A DNA stretch of 64,000 nucleotides, from assembly GCF_000021485.1 (NCBI RefSeq), contig NC_011761.1:2324001-2388000 (forward strand). The letters are read 5' to 3'. This stretch comes from Acidithiobacillus ferrooxidans ATCC 23270 (lineage in GTDB: Bacteria > Pseudomonadota > Gammaproteobacteria > Acidithiobacillales > Acidithiobacillaceae). The position numbers were made by a program, and so were the translations under genes. Shown here piece by piece: positions 20,408-29,882 of the stretch (its first letter is position 1; each line of letters opens with the position of its first letter). Under the pieces are notes generated by a model that had not been told where the DNA came from, searched no databases, and was given only the letters and a program-made list of their open reading frames with translations.

Positions 20408-23254
20408 ATGTCTAAACCTACCACCCAGGCCGTCATCGGTAACCCTGCCTACGACCCTTCCGAAGCCAGTCATTACAAAGTCATTCGTCGCAACAACGCG
20501 ATGGTCAATTTTGACGCCAGCAAGATTCATATCGCTGTGACGAAGGCCTTCCTGGCCGTGGAAGGCGGCAGCGGGGCGGCAAGCGCGCGCGTTCGTGACC
20601 TCGTCAGCCGCCTGACGGAACAGGTGATTGAAGCACTGAAACGGCGCCAGCCGGGGGGCGGCACCTTTCACATCGAAGACATTCAGGATCAGGTGGAACT
20701 GGCGCTCATGCGTGCCGGCGAACACGAAGTCGCCAGGGCCTATGTACTTTATCGCGAGGAGCGCGCGCGGGAACGCCGCCAGCAAGCTGCGGCGGAAACC
20801 CCAGCCGACGTCCCGGTTATTCGGGTCAGCTATCCGAACGGCAGCCAGCGGGCACTGGACATGGTACGATTGCGCGCCGTCATCGACGAAGCCTGCAGCG
20901 GCCTGGGCACCGCCGTGTCGATAGACGCCATTCTCGGCAACACCGTCAAAAATCTCTACGACGGTATCAGTGAGGATGAGTTGTTTCAGGCCCCCATTCT
21001 GGCCAGCCGGGTGCTGATCGAGCGCGATCCCGCCTACGCCTACGCCTCGGCACGTCTGCTTCTCGACCGCGTGCGCTGGGAAGTGCTCGGTGAAGCCGCG
21101 ACGCAGGCGGAGATGACCGCACGTTATCCCCAGTATTTCCGCGACTATCTGCAAACCGGCATCCAGAATGAGCTGATCGACCCGCGCCTGGGACAGTATG
21201 ATCTGGAACGCATCACCGCCGCGCTCCGGCCGGAGCGGGATCTGGACTTCCAGTATCTGGGCATGCAGATTCTGTATGACCGCTACTTCTTGCATGTACG
21301 GGAGCGCCGCATCGAGTTGCCGCAAGCCTTCTGGATGCGGGTGGCCATGGGTCTGGCGATGAATGAAGTCGACCGCGAAACCCACGCCATCGCCTTTTAC
21401 GAAGTGCTGTCCAGCTTCGACTTCGTCAGTTCGACGCCCACCCTGTTCAACGCCGGAACCTTGCGCCCGCAGTTGTCCAGTTGCTTCCTGACCACCGTGG
21501 GTGACGACCTGGATGACATCTACGAAGCCATCAAAGAAAACGCCATGCTCTCCAAGTTCAGCGGCGGGCTGGGGAACGACTGGACGCCGGTGCGTGCGCT
21601 GGGCTCCTTCATCAAAGGCACCAATGGCAAGTCGCAGGGCGTCGTTCCCTTCCTCAAAGTGGTCAACGACACGGCGGTGGCGGTCAATCAGGGCGGCAAG
21701 CGCAAAGGCGCGGTCTGCGCCTATCTGGAAACCTGGCACATGGATATCGAGGAATTCCTCGAACTGCGCAAGAATACCGGCGACGACCGCCGCCGCACCC
21801 ACGATATGAATACCGCCAACTGGATCCCCGACCTCTTCATGGAACGCGTCGAGAACAACGCCATGTGGACGCTGTTCAGCCCCAACGAAACACCGGATTT
21901 GCACGACCTCACCGGGTCGGCGTTTCGGGAGCGCTATGAGCACTATGAGCGCATGGCGGATGCGGGCGGCATCGAGTTGTTCAAGCGCATACCAGCCATT
22001 CATCTCTGGCGCAAAATGCTGACCATGCTCTTCGAGACCGGCCATCCCTGGATCACCTTCAAGGACCCCTGCAACCTGCGCAGCCCGCAGCAGCACGTTG
22101 GGGTGGTGCACAGCTCCAACCTCTGCACCGAAATCACCCTCAATACCAACGCCAAAGAGATTGCCGTCTGCAACCTGGGGTCCGTCAACCTGGTATCCCA
22201 TTTACGGGCAGTGGCGGACGCCGGCGCATTGCGCGAGGACAGCACGCCGGAAGAACTGCTCGCCATGATGGATGGGGAAAAGTTGCACCACACCATCCGC
22301 GTTGCCATGCGGATGCTGGATAATGTCATCGACATGAACTACTACGCCGTCGCCAAGGCGCGCAACAGCAATCTGCGGCACCGGCCGGTGGGCCTGGGGC
22401 TGATGGGCTTCTCCGATGCCCTGTTACAGATGCGGATTCCTTACGCTTCGGCAGCAGCCCTCGCCTTTGCCGACATCAGCCAGGAAGTCATTTCCTACCA
22501 TGCCATCGATGCATCGGCCGATCTCGCCCGGGAACGGGGCAGCTATCAGAGCTTCCCAGGGTCCCTGTGGAGTCAGGGTATCCTGCCCATCGACAGCATC
22601 GACCTGCTCGCGGCCGGCCGTGAGCACGGCGTGGACGTGGACCGCAGCCAGCATCTGGACTGGGCAACACTGCGTAGCAAGGTACGGGGCGGCATGCGCA
22701 ACAGCAATTGCCTGGCCATTGCGCCCACCGCCACCATCTCCAATATTGTCGGTGTCAGCCAGGGTATTGAACCGATTTACCAGAACCTCTATGTCAAATC
22801 CAACCTGTCCGGCGAGTTTACGGTGGTGAACAGCTATCTGGTTCACGACCTGAAACGCCTGGAACTCTGGGATGAGGTCATGGTCAATGATCTGAAATAC
22901 TTCGATGGCTCGGTCATGCCCGTAGACCGCATTCCGGCCAGCATCAAGCCCCTGTATGCCAACGCTTTTGAAACCGACCCGGAATGGCTGGTGGAAGCGG
23001 CGGCGCGGCGGCAGAAATGGCTGGATCAGGCCCAGAGTCTCAACCTCTATTTCGGCCAGCCTTCCGGCAAGAAAATTGACGAGATCTACCGGCTGGCCTG
23101 GAAACGCGGCCTGAAGACCACCTACTACCTGCGCTCACTGGGCGCCACGGCAGCGGAAAAATCGACGGTGCAGACGGGCACCCTCAATGCGGTCGTATCA
23201 GGTCAACCCAAAGCCTGCGCGATCGACGATCCGACTTGTGAGGCCTGTCAGTGA
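20408..23254 (+). CDS. nrdA: Ribonucleoside-diphosphate reductase class Ia, alpha subunit
   Basis: Catalytic subunit making deoxyribonucleotides, 948 residues from the ATG at 20408 (GGAG six bases upstream); an in-frame ATG at 20354 would add 18 residues. An ATP-cone-like domain (VIRRNNAMVNFDASKIHIAV) starts near residue 25, giving allosteric on/off control. Active-site cysteines lie in QLSSCFLTT, SNLCTEITLN and AVCNLGSVNL. The C-terminus ends CEACQ, the shuttle dithiol. It is about 190 residues longer than E. coli NrdA, mainly N-terminally. Confidence 0.97.
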   Translation: MSKPTTQAVIGNPAYDPSEASHYKVIRRNNAMVNFDASKIHIAVTKAFLAVEGGSGAASARVRDLVSRLTEQVIEALKRRQPGGGTFHIEDIQDQVELALMRAGEHEVARAYVLYREERARERRQQAAAETPADVPVIRVSYPNGSQRALDMVRLRAVIDEACSGLGTAVSIDAILGNTVKNLYDGISEDELFQAPILASRVLIERDPAYAYASARLLLDRVRWEVLGEAATQAEMTARYPQYFRDYLQTGIQNELIDPRLGQYDLERITAALRPERDLDFQYLGMQILYDRYFLHVRERRIELPQAFWMRVAMGLAMNEVDRETHAIAFYEVLSSFDFVSSTPTLFNAGTLRPQLSSCFLTTVGDDLDDIYEAIKENAMLSKFSGGLGNDWTPVRALGSFIKGTNGKSQGVVPFLKVVNDTAVAVNQGGKRKGAVCAYLETWHMDIEEFLELRKNTGDDRRRTHDMNTANWIPDLFMERVENNAMWTLFSPNETPDLHDLTGSAFRERYEHYERMADAGGIELFKRIPAIHLWRKMLTMLFETGHPWITFKDPCNLRSPQQHVGVVHSSNLCTEITLNTNAKEIAVCNLGSVNLVSHLRAVADAGALREDSTPEELLAMMDGEKLHHTIRVAMRMLDNVIDMNYYAVAKARNSNLRHRPVGLGLMGFSDALLQMRIPYASAAALAFADISQEVISYHAIDASADLARERGSYQSFPGSLWSQGILPIDSIDLLAAGREHGVDVDRSQHLDWATLRSKVRGGMRNSNCLAIAPTATISNIVGVSQGIEPIYQNLYVKSNLSGEFTVVNSYLVHDLKRLELWDEVMVNDLKYFDGSVMPVDRIPASIKPLYANAFETDPEWLVEAAARRQKWLDQAQSLNLYFGQPSGKKIDEIYRLAWKRGLKTTYYLRSLGATAAEKSTVQTGTLNAVVSGQPKACAIDDPTCEACQ

Positions 23255-23284
23255 TACGGGAATTGTTTGAAAAAGGAAAACATC

Positions 23285-24409
23285 ATGTTAAGTTTTGAAG
23301 AAAATCTTCGTAAAGAATCCATTCTCAATGGACCGTTAGCGACGCGTCCGGAGCATGTTGGTGGCATCGAGGAGACTGGCATGACCAGTTTTGAACGGGT
23401 GCGCGCCGAAGACAAGCGCATCATTAACGGCCACGCCGATGTCAACCAACTGGTGCCTTTTAAATATCAATGGGCCTGGGATAAATACCTCGCCGCCTGC
23501 GCCAACCACTGGATGCCCCAGGAAATTCAGATGTCCAGGGACATCGCCCTGTGGAAAGACCCCAAGGGGCTGACCGAGGACGAGCGGCGTATCGTGAAGC
23601 GCAATCTAGGCTTTTTTGTGACGGCGGACAGCCTGGCGGCCAACAACATCGTGCTGGGCACGTATCGTCATATCACCGCCCCGGAATGCCGCCAGTATAT
23701 GCTGCGCCAAGCCTTTGAAGAGGCCATTCATACCCACGCCTATCAGTACATTGTCGAATCCATCGGCCTCGATGAGGGCGAGATATTCAACATGTACCAC
23801 GAGGTGCCTTCGGTACGGGATAAAGATCAGTTTCTGATGCCCTTTATCGACGTTCTGGCGGACCCCCATTTCAAAACCGGCACCCTGGAAAATGACCAGA
23901 AATTATTACGCTCACTGATCGTGTTTGCGGCGATTATGGAAGGCACCTTTTTCTATGTGGGTTTCAGCCAGATTCTGGCGATGGGCCGGCAGAACAAAAT
24001 GGTAGGCGCGGCGGAGCAGTATCAGTACATCCTGCGCGATGAATCCATGCACTGCAATTTCGGTATCGATATGGCCAACCAGATCAAGGTGGAAAATCCG
24101 CAACTCTGGACGGAGGCTTTCCAGCAGGAAATCATCGACCTGATCCGCCGTGGCGTAGAGTTGGAATGTGCTTACGCCGACGATACCATGCCCCGCGGGG
24201 TGCTCGGTCTGAATGCACCGGTCTTCAGGGAATACGTCAAATATATCGGCAATCGCCGTCTGGTGCAGCTTGGTTTGCCGCAGCAGTATCCGGGCGTACA
24301 GAATCCCTTCCCGTGGATGAGCGAAATGATGGATCTCAAGAAAGAGAAGAACTTTTTTGAGACGCGGGTCACCGAGTATCAGACCGGCGGGGCGCTGAGC
24401 TGGGAATAA
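23285..24409 (+). CDS. nrdB: Ribonucleoside-diphosphate reductase class Ia, beta subunit
   Basis: Radical-generating di-iron subunit, 374 residues. The metal and radical region [15 protein letters not shown] (about 137-152) carries the Glu, His and the expected radical Tyr. Further ligands appear in [12 protein letters not shown] and [13 protein letters not shown]. The ATG at 23285 with AAAAAGGAAAA upstream is preferred over an in-frame TTG at 23267. It lies 30 bases after nrdA, in the same operon. Confidence 0.97.
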   Translation: MLSFEENLRKESILNGPLATRPEHVGGIEETGMTSFERVRAEDKRIINGHADVNQLVPFKYQWAWDKYLAACANHWMPQEIQMSRDIALWKDPKGLTEDERRIVKRNLGFFVTADSLAANNIVLGTYRHITAPECRQYMLRQAFEEAIHTHAYQYIVESIGLDEGEIFNMYHEVPSVRDKDQFLMPFIDVLADPHFKTGTLENDQKLLRSLIVFAAIMEGTFFYVGFSQILAMGRQNKMVGAAEQYQYILRDESMHCNFGIDMANQIKVENPQLWTEAFQQEIIDLIRRGVELECAYADDTMPRGVLGLNAPVFREYVKYIGNRRLVQLGLPQQYPGVQNPFPWMSEMMDLKKEKNFFETRVTEYQTGGALSWE

Positions 24410-24766
24410 GCGGGCTGCTCCGTTGGACGACACATAAAGTGAGATCAAGCGAGACTAGGCAGCCAAACGTAGGCTGCCACTTCTTAATGAAGAGGCAGCA
24501 AAAGACAAAAACCTCTTCTCGCGCGTAATGTCCAACCATAATTCGAATGTCCACAGTGCAGCGATTCCGGTCATTCGTTATTGGGCGTGTCACGGTCGGC
24601 AAATATGCCGACATTCCAGGGTCGGCGTAATGGAGCCATCCCGCTGTCCCGGGCCAAACCTCCACAAAAGATCGAGGTTGAAATGCCCCACAACTCCCAC
24701 GCAGCCTGCTACACTTCAGTAGACCAAATAGAAAAATTTGCTTGAGGACTGCTGGGAGGGTCGGGT
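24410..24766. other. Non-coding region after nrdB
   Basis: A 357-base gap with no convincing gene. It holds a terminator-like hairpin (24458-24478) and a small dyad, GTCGGC-AAATAT-GCCGAC (24595-24612). It marks the change from the housekeeping block to the accessory block. Confidence 0.6.
24458..24487 (+). terminator. Terminator-like hairpin after nrdAB
   Basis: GGCAGCC and GGCTGCC form a perfect 7-bp stem with a 7-base loop, 49 bases after the nrdB stop. The following ACTTCTTAA is only moderately T-rich, so termination strength is uncertain. Confidence 0.5.
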
Positions 24767-24880
24767 ATGAGCGGATATTCCGGAAAGATTGATCATATCG
24801 TGGTCCTCATGCTGGAAAACCGGTCCTTCGATAATATACTCGGCCAGTTGTATCCCAAGTCCAGTCGGCAGGCCCGATTT
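24767..24880 (+). pseudogene. Phosphoesterase-family N-terminal remnant
   Basis: The frame starts with an ATG after GGGAGGG and encodes MSGYSGKIDHIVVLMLENRS followed by FDNILG, the N-terminal signature of the phospholipase C/acid phosphatase-type phosphoesterase family (the metal-binding ENRSFD motif). Homology stops after about 32 residues near 24862-24880, and the frame then becomes Arg-rich nonsense. The family is normally 400-700 residues, so this is a fragment. It is joined to an unrelated hydrolase fragment in another frame. Confidence 0.75.
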
Positions 24881-24882
24881 GG

Positions 24883-25170
24883 GGGGGAACGCCGGAGGAG
24901 ATGGCCGGCCGGATCTTCGACAGCATCCACGCCAAACTCCTCACCCTGCCCGACGATCTGGAGATCTTCCCCGGCCATGCGGCAGGCAGCGTTTGCGGTG
25001 CCGACCTGTCCGGCAAGCCCTCCTCCACCATCGGCTTCGAGAAGCGCTGGGACCCCTATCTGTCCATGACCGACCGCGACGCCTTCATCCGCGAACTCAC
25101 GGCCAACATCCCGGAGCGGCCGGCGGAGATGGCGCGCATCGTGGCGGCCAATCTGGGTGCGGCGGCATGA
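24883..25170 (+). pseudogene. C-terminal remnant of a metallo-beta-lactamase-fold hydrolase
   Basis: The frame through the ATG at 24901 encodes an MBL-hydrolase tail: EEMAGRIFDSIHAKLLTLPD, then FPGHAAGSVCG and KPSSTIGFEKRWDPYL. These match the C-terminal half of persulfide dioxygenase/rhodanese-linked MBL proteins, but the HxHxDH metal site is missing. The ATG might still give a 89-residue peptide. The stop overlaps the arsR start as ATGA, so the intact ancestor was probably the first gene of the downstream cassette. Confidence 0.75.
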
Positions 25171-25523
25171 GCGCGGAGACGGTGCGTTTCGCCCTCTTTG
25201 CCGAGGTCTTTGCGGCGCTGACCCATCCCAAGCGCCTGGAGATGATCCATTACCTGGGAGAACGGCAGCATACGGCGGGGGAGTTGACCGAGCTGACCGG
25301 GCTGTCCAAGGCCAATGTCTCGCAACACCTCAACGTGCTCAAGGCACGTGGCTTGGTCCATTGCGACAAGTGCGGCACCTTCTGCCATTACCGTCTCACC
25401 AGCCCTGCCGTGCTGGAGACCTGCGAGATCGTGCGGAAGTTGATTCTTGACCAGATGGATATTACCACCGCCTGCCGTCAGCAACTGGCGGAAGTCGTGC
25501 CGCTGCGCAAGACGCCTTCATGA
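25167..25523 (+). CDS. ArsR-family transcriptional regulator
   Basis: Winged-helix repressor, 118 residues. The core ALTHPKRLEMIHYL, then GLSKANVSQHLNVLKARGLV (recognition helix) is diagnostic of ArsR/SmtB. Cysteines at about 66, 69 and 73 sit in the wing, with others at 86 and 103, so a thiol-based metal or sulfane-sulfur sensor is possible. It overlaps the MFS gene by four bases and heads a cassette with a persulfide dioxygenase. The inducer cannot be read from sequence. Confidence 0.92.
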   Translation: MSAETVRFALFAEVFAALTHPKRLEMIHYLGERQHTAGELTELTGLSKANVSQHLNVLKARGLVHCDKCGTFCHYRLTSPAVLETCEIVRKLILDQMDITTACRQQLAEVVPLRKTPS

Positions 25524-26797
25524 ACCCGGTGCAGGCAGCCGCCGGGGCCTATCAGCGGGGAATTGCCCGCAACCGTGGCCAGTTTCTGCTGCAAACCTCG
25601 CAGGTCTTTTTTGTCGGTTTGATCATCGGCATGGAGCGCACGGTCTTGCCGTCCCTCGCCCAGGACTTTGGGGTGGCCAAGGGGGCTTTTCTCTTCCTGG
25701 CGTCCTTTGTCATCTCCTTCGGTCTGGTGAAAGGAGCCCTCAACCTGGTGGCGGGCTCCCTTTCCGATCGTGTCGGGCGTAAGCGTGTCCTGTTGATCGG
25801 CTGGATTGCCGGCATTCCCATCCCGTTGCTGATCTTCTTTGCCGCCAACTGGTGGTGGATCGTCGCCGCCAACGTCTTTCTCGGCATCAACCAGGCCTTC
25901 ACCTGGACCATGACGGTGACCAGTCAGATCGACTTGGCGGGCAGCCGACAGCGCGGTCTGGCAGTGGGAATCAATGAGGCGGTGGGTTATTTGGGCATGG
26001 GCGTGGCGGGGCTGGCCACGGGCTATCTGGCCGTGCTCTATGGCCCCCGTTGGGCGTTGCTGCTCTTCGGCCTAGGGGTGGTCCTGCTGGCCCTGGTGCT
26101 GCTGTTACGCGTGCGCGATACCATCGCCTGGGTTCACGCCGAGCACGCCGCGGGCCCCATATCCTCCCCCCCGCCAAAGCGGAGCTGGATGCAGAGCTTT
26201 CTCGAAGTCTCTTTCCAGAATCCGCGCTACCGCGCCTTTTGCCAGGCGGGGGTGGCCAACAAGGTGGCCGACACCCTCGTCTGGGTGCTCTTTCCGCTCT
26301 ACTTCCTGGAGCACGCCATGGGAGTGGTGGCCATCGGTTGGATCACCGGCGTTTACGGTGCCGTCTGGGGGCTTTCGCAACTCTGGACCGGCTATCTGGC
26401 CGATCGCATCGGCCGCAAGATCCCCATTGTCAGCGGCTTTTTTCTGTTGTCTGCGGGCTTGGCGGCCACTGCCTTGGTGCAAGGCTTTGTTTTGTGGATG
26501 TCGACGGCGCTCATCATGGGTCTAGGCATGGCGCTCCTGTACCCGAACCTGGTCGCCGCCATGTCCGACACGGCCCCACCGCTGGAGCGAGGGCGTATCC
26601 TCGGTGTCTATCGGTACTGGCGCGATACCGGTTATGCCATCGGCGGATTGCTGCTGGGGCTGGTGGCGCAATGGAGTAACGAAATTCTCCCCGCCGTCTG
26701 GGCTACGGCCGGTATTGTCGCCCTGTCGGGGCTGTGGGTGGCCCTGACCGTGAAAGAAACCCATCCTCGTCCTGTTCAAAAAAAGGGTAATGTATGA
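25520..26797 (+). CDS. MFS transporter
   Basis: Twelve-helix major facilitator, 425 residues. Motif A (GSLSDRVGRKRVLLIGW) follows helix 2 at about residues 78-95, and a second copy, GYLADRIGRKIPIVSG, is in the C-terminal half near 290. Its ATG overlaps the arsR stop and its stop overlaps the DsrE-like gene start. Substrate unknown; given the neighbours, export or import of a sulfur compound or of a toxic oxyanion is a reasonable guess. Confidence 0.9.
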   Translation: MNPVQAAAGAYQRGIARNRGQFLLQTSQVFFVGLIIGMERTVLPSLAQDFGVAKGAFLFLASFVISFGLVKGALNLVAGSLSDRVGRKRVLLIGWIAGIPIPLLIFFAANWWWIVAANVFLGINQAFTWTMTVTSQIDLAGSRQRGLAVGINEAVGYLGMGVAGLATGYLAVLYGPRWALLLFGLGVVLLALVLLLRVRDTIAWVHAEHAAGPISSPPPKRSWMQSFLEVSFQNPRYRAFCQAGVANKVADTLVWVLFPLYFLEHAMGVVAIGWITGVYGAVWGLSQLWTGYLADRIGRKIPIVSGFFLLSAGLAATALVQGFVLWMSTALIMGLGMALLYPNLVAAMSDTAPPLERGRILGVYRYWRDTGYAIGGLLLGLVAQWSNEILPAVWATAGIVALSGLWVALTVKETHPRPVQKKGNV

Positions 26798-27135
26798 CCA
26801 TCGCGTTGATTGTTTTGCATGCCGCTCCCGAGGCGGATAATCCCCGCGCCGATACGGCGGTGCGTCTTGCCGGCGCCATGCTGGCCGAGGGCAAGGAGGT
26901 GCGCCTTTTCCTGGCTGGACAGGGGATTGGGCTGCTGGCGCCCGCAAGGGAATTCGCGAAGTCTACCCGTGCGCTCTTTCTGGAACTGCTGGATCTGGGT
27001 TTGACCGTGCAGTGTTGTGGCACTTCCCTCAAAAGCCAGGGATGGGCAGGGTCTTTACCAGACGGTGTTACAAAAAGTTCCATGAAGGGTCTGTCCGACT
27101 GGATCAGCGCCGCGGATGAGGTCGTCTGTTTCTGA
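26794..27135 (+). CDS. DsrE-family protein
   Basis: Small 113-residue protein with the DsrE/TusD fold pattern: IALIVLHAAPEADNPRADTA at the N-terminus, VRLFLAGQGIGLL, and a Cys pair in LTVQCCGTSLKSQGW at about residues 72-73. DsrE-type proteins carry persulfide sulfur in sulfur oxidation and tRNA thiolation. A Cys at this position is the usual sulfur carrier. It overlaps the MFS stop by four bases and is followed by the persulfide dioxygenase. Confidence 0.85.
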   Translation: MTIALIVLHAAPEADNPRADTAVRLAGAMLAEGKEVRLFLAGQGIGLLAPAREFAKSTRALFLELLDLGLTVQCCGTSLKSQGWAGSLPDGVTKSSMKGLSDWISAADEVVCF

Positions 27136-27188
27136 AGTATCGCCTGTGCGCCGCCGATTCACCTGCCATCACGAAGGAGTGCAACCCG

Positions 27189-27941
27189 ATGATCTTCCGT
27201 CAGCTCTTCGAAACAGAATCCGCTACCTATACCTATCTCTTCGGCTGTACCCAGACAGGGCAGGCAGTACTCCTCGATCCGGTGCTGGAGACCGTGGAGC
27301 GGGATCTGCAAGTCCTGCATGATCTCGGGCTGCGCCTGAGCTATACCCTGGAGACGCATATCCATGCCGACCATGTGAGTAGCGCCCGCAAGCTCAAGGC
27401 CCGCGTCGGCAGCCGGATTGCAGGGCCGGCCATGGATGGCCTGCCCTGCACCGATTTCGGGGTGGCCGAAGAACGGCCTCTGAGCCTGGGTTCGCTCCAT
27501 TTTCAAGCCCTTTTTACCCCTGGACATACCGATACCCACCACGCTTATCTGGTGGTGGACGGCGACACTTGGCGGGTTTTCACCGGAGATGCCCTGCTCA
27601 TTGATGGCTGCGGGCGCACCGATTTCCAGAATGGCGACGCCGCCACCCTGTACCGCTCCGTTCAGGAAAAGCTGTTTGTCCTGCCCGACGCCACCCTGGT
27701 TTATCCGGCCCATGATTATCAGCACCGGCATGTCTCGTCCATTGCCCAGGAAAAGGAGCGGAACCCGCGCCTGGCCGGCAAAAGCTCGGCGGAGTTCCAG
27801 GCCATCATGGCTGATCTGAAACTGGCCCATCCGCAAAAGATGGCATACGCTGTCCCTGCCAATCTTGCCTGCGGGCAATGTCCGGAGGACATTCCAGAAA
27901 CGCTCCGCCGTCTTTGCGACCCATCCTTCCAGGGAGGGTGA
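27189..27941 (+). CDS. Persulfide dioxygenase (ETHE1/SDO type)
   Basis: Non-haem iron MBL-fold enzyme that oxidises glutathione persulfide to sulfite, 250 residues. The metal region THIHADHV has H57, H59, D61 and H62; H113 is in TPGHTDTHH and D134 in FTGDALLIDGCGRTDFQ, giving the expected iron ligands. YPAHDYQ is also present. The length matches bacterial ETHE1-like sulfur dioxygenases. GAAGGAG lies eight bases before the ATG. It closes the ArsR-MFS-DsrE cassette. Confidence 0.92.
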   Translation: MIFRQLFETESATYTYLFGCTQTGQAVLLDPVLETVERDLQVLHDLGLRLSYTLETHIHADHVSSARKLKARVGSRIAGPAMDGLPCTDFGVAEERPLSLGSLHFQALFTPGHTDTHHAYLVVDGDTWRVFTGDALLIDGCGRTDFQNGDAATLYRSVQEKLFVLPDATLVYPAHDYQHRHVSSIAQEKERNPRLAGKSSAEFQAIMADLKLAHPQKMAYAVPANLACGQCPEDIPETLRRLCDPSFQGG

Positions 27942-28189
27942 GCACTTTCCGGCTGGCGAAACCCCTACCCTGAGCGCGAGAAGCCCTTCTTCACCACTTG
28001 CTAAGTGATTTACCGTGACCGTCCGCTTTGGCCGAACTCCGCGTGCTGAAGATGCTCATCCTGAATGGCCGCTTTGGTTAATTTGCTTTCCGCAGCACGC
28101 CTTGATAGCGATTACTAGACATGAACATATGGGCACGTTGATTGACAAGTTCAGTGTCAGAATTGGTCCCAAAAATGGCAAAACATGAA

Positions 28190-29202
28190 GTTTTGATTAC
28201 ACGTTCTTTTTAAGCGAGAGAGAGCCAATATACACACTGCCAGGAGCTTTTGCTTGGGATCAGCATAGGCAAAGGCGTGTTCCAGTTCCACCTCCAGGCT
28301 ACGGCGATTGGGCAATCCGGTCAGCGTGTCAGAAAGCGATTGCCGGACAACTCCTGACGATGACGCCGTTGTATGGCATCGGAGGCAGCAATGGCCCCGA
28401 TGAGAAATATCGCGATAATCAGGTAAGGGAGTTCTTTCCGCCAGAAGATTCGGTTCAGTGTCGCCGCAGTCCAAACGACATGGACGACGAGTGACAGTCC
28501 AGGCACAGGGACTTCGATAGTGCTTACGGAAACTGGCAGAGAGGTGCCGGGCGGCGCCCAATGGCCACCATCCCAGACAGATATCCGCTTGCCTCCCCTG
28601 AAACTCAAGACTATTTCCTGGATTGATGGAGTGGTACGGATAGTATTCAGGGACGAAAGCAGAAATGGAGAATAGATAAATCCTTTCGTTTGGCCTTCCA
28701 TATTTATGATATGCACAAGCATGGGTAGCACCCAGGAATGAATACTGCGGCAGTCAAATGGTGCCCCGATAAGGCGGTCTTTGTCACCATTAATACGAAA
28801 GTAATTTTTTGAGATGGGTCGAAAACATAGTTCTTTGCTATTTCCGGAGGCAAAATTACCCTAAGGCTCTATAAGATTTATGGATATGTTATTATGGTGG
28901 GTTTGTTGAAACGTTTTTAAATCAGCCTTGATTTTTATGTTATGGATATGAACGTTTTAATCTTTCGGAAAGTTAACAAAATCGATAAAGAAGTCCAGGC
29001 CATCAAACTTGGCGTTAAACTTTTCCTGCACGCCGCTCGCTATGACGAGCCCAACCATTAAAGCCTGATTATGCAGCTCGGAGCGAGCGTCGTTTCTGGA
29101 TTTTATCGTTTCGTATGTGAATATAGCGATAATAATAAGAACGGCTGTCGGGAAGAATGCATGGATCGCCAGATCCTGGCATTTAGGAAAAACGAGTTTC
29201 AA
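28190..29202 (-). pseudogene. Decayed membrane diguanylate cyclase
   Basis: Three pieces in different frames look like one former protein. The 5-prime piece (28957-29202) has a membrane helix (TAVLIIIAIFTYETI). The middle piece (about 28321-28858) encodes a sensor domain ending in a second helix (LPYLIIAIFLIGAIAA). After a frameshift near 28340 the GGDEF-domain start SDTLTGLPNRRSLEVELEHA appears, but the frame loses homology near 28205, before the GGDEF motif itself. It cannot make an active enzyme. Confidence 0.8.
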
Positions 29203-29681
29203 TGAAGTATGGGCTCAGAATAATGAAGGGCCGTCCGCGCCTAACGATATGGTGGCGGTCCCCCTCAGGCGGAACGAGTCGCAGCCCAAGCGGTTTTTTA
29301 TCAGTGAAAACCGCTGTCTAAACATAGCCCTGCTCCGGTTGTTTACTGCCGCCCCGCACTCCTGCCGGGGTGTGGTGAATTCCGACTAACTCCCATAGCC
29401 AGGGCGCCGCCAAAGTCTTCGGCAACCCTCTGATTTTAAAAATACCCATGCTCTCAGGCTACGCCACGACCGACAGAATCTATTGACAAATTACAGACAG
29501 AATCTGCATAGAGTGTTGAAATATGGCTATATATGATTACAATCAGCAGGTTATATTCATGCGTAACGTAGCCCGGGGTCCCCCGTATTAGGGACGTTAC
29601 GTCAATCTTACTTGCCGTACGGCTTCCATGTCTCATTAAAGTGGAATCCGCCTCATAATTTGCGCTATATTCAGCGATACA
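29203..29681. other. Non-coding region with repeats
   Basis: A 479-base gap with short random frames only. It contains a 10-bp direct repeat, GACAGAATCT, at 29472-29481 and 29496-29505, with a TTGACA between the copies. It also contains the dyad at 29562-29601. Confidence 0.55.
29562..29601. repeat. Inverted repeat with 8-bp perfect arms
   Basis: CGTAACGT and ACGTTACG are perfect arms around a 24-base spacer that itself can pair through CCC and GGG. It could be a hairpin or a remnant of mobile-element ends. There is no T-run on either side. Confidence 0.45.
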
Positions 29682-29867
29682 TCAGGTCTCTCCAAGCACC
29701 AGAATACCAACAATAAGTGCTAACACAAGTAAAACAAAGGCTAAGACGAAAATCAACCCCACCAAGAATAAGGCCACCTTACTAAATAGAGGTATGGTAC
29801 CTAGAACCAAAAAGGCAGCCACTACTGCCAAGGTAATCGCAAGAGCTCTCGCCTGTTTTTTAGACAT
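29682..29867 (-). CDS. Small two-helix membrane protein
   Basis: A 61-residue peptide, MSKKQARALAITL at the N-terminus, then two long hydrophobic segments (about 9-25 and 31-58) joined by PLFSK. The ATG at 29867 is preceded by GGGGGTGG. I do not recognise a family. Composition is strongly Leu/Val/Ala, consistent with a real membrane peptide rather than a chance frame, but it stands alone in an AT-richer gap. Confidence 0.5.
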   Translation of the reverse strand: MSKKQARALAITLAVVAAFLVLGTIPLFSKVALFLVGLIFVLAFVLLVLALIVGILVLGET

Positions 29868-29882
29868 GATGACCACCCCCAA

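Noticed and set aside
20345-22201. 618-codon minus-strand frame opposite nrdA
   Set aside because: It mirrors nrdA codons, has no family signature and no ribosome site.
29454-29636. 60-codon minus-strand frame
   Set aside because: Lies across the direct repeat and dyad and has random composition.
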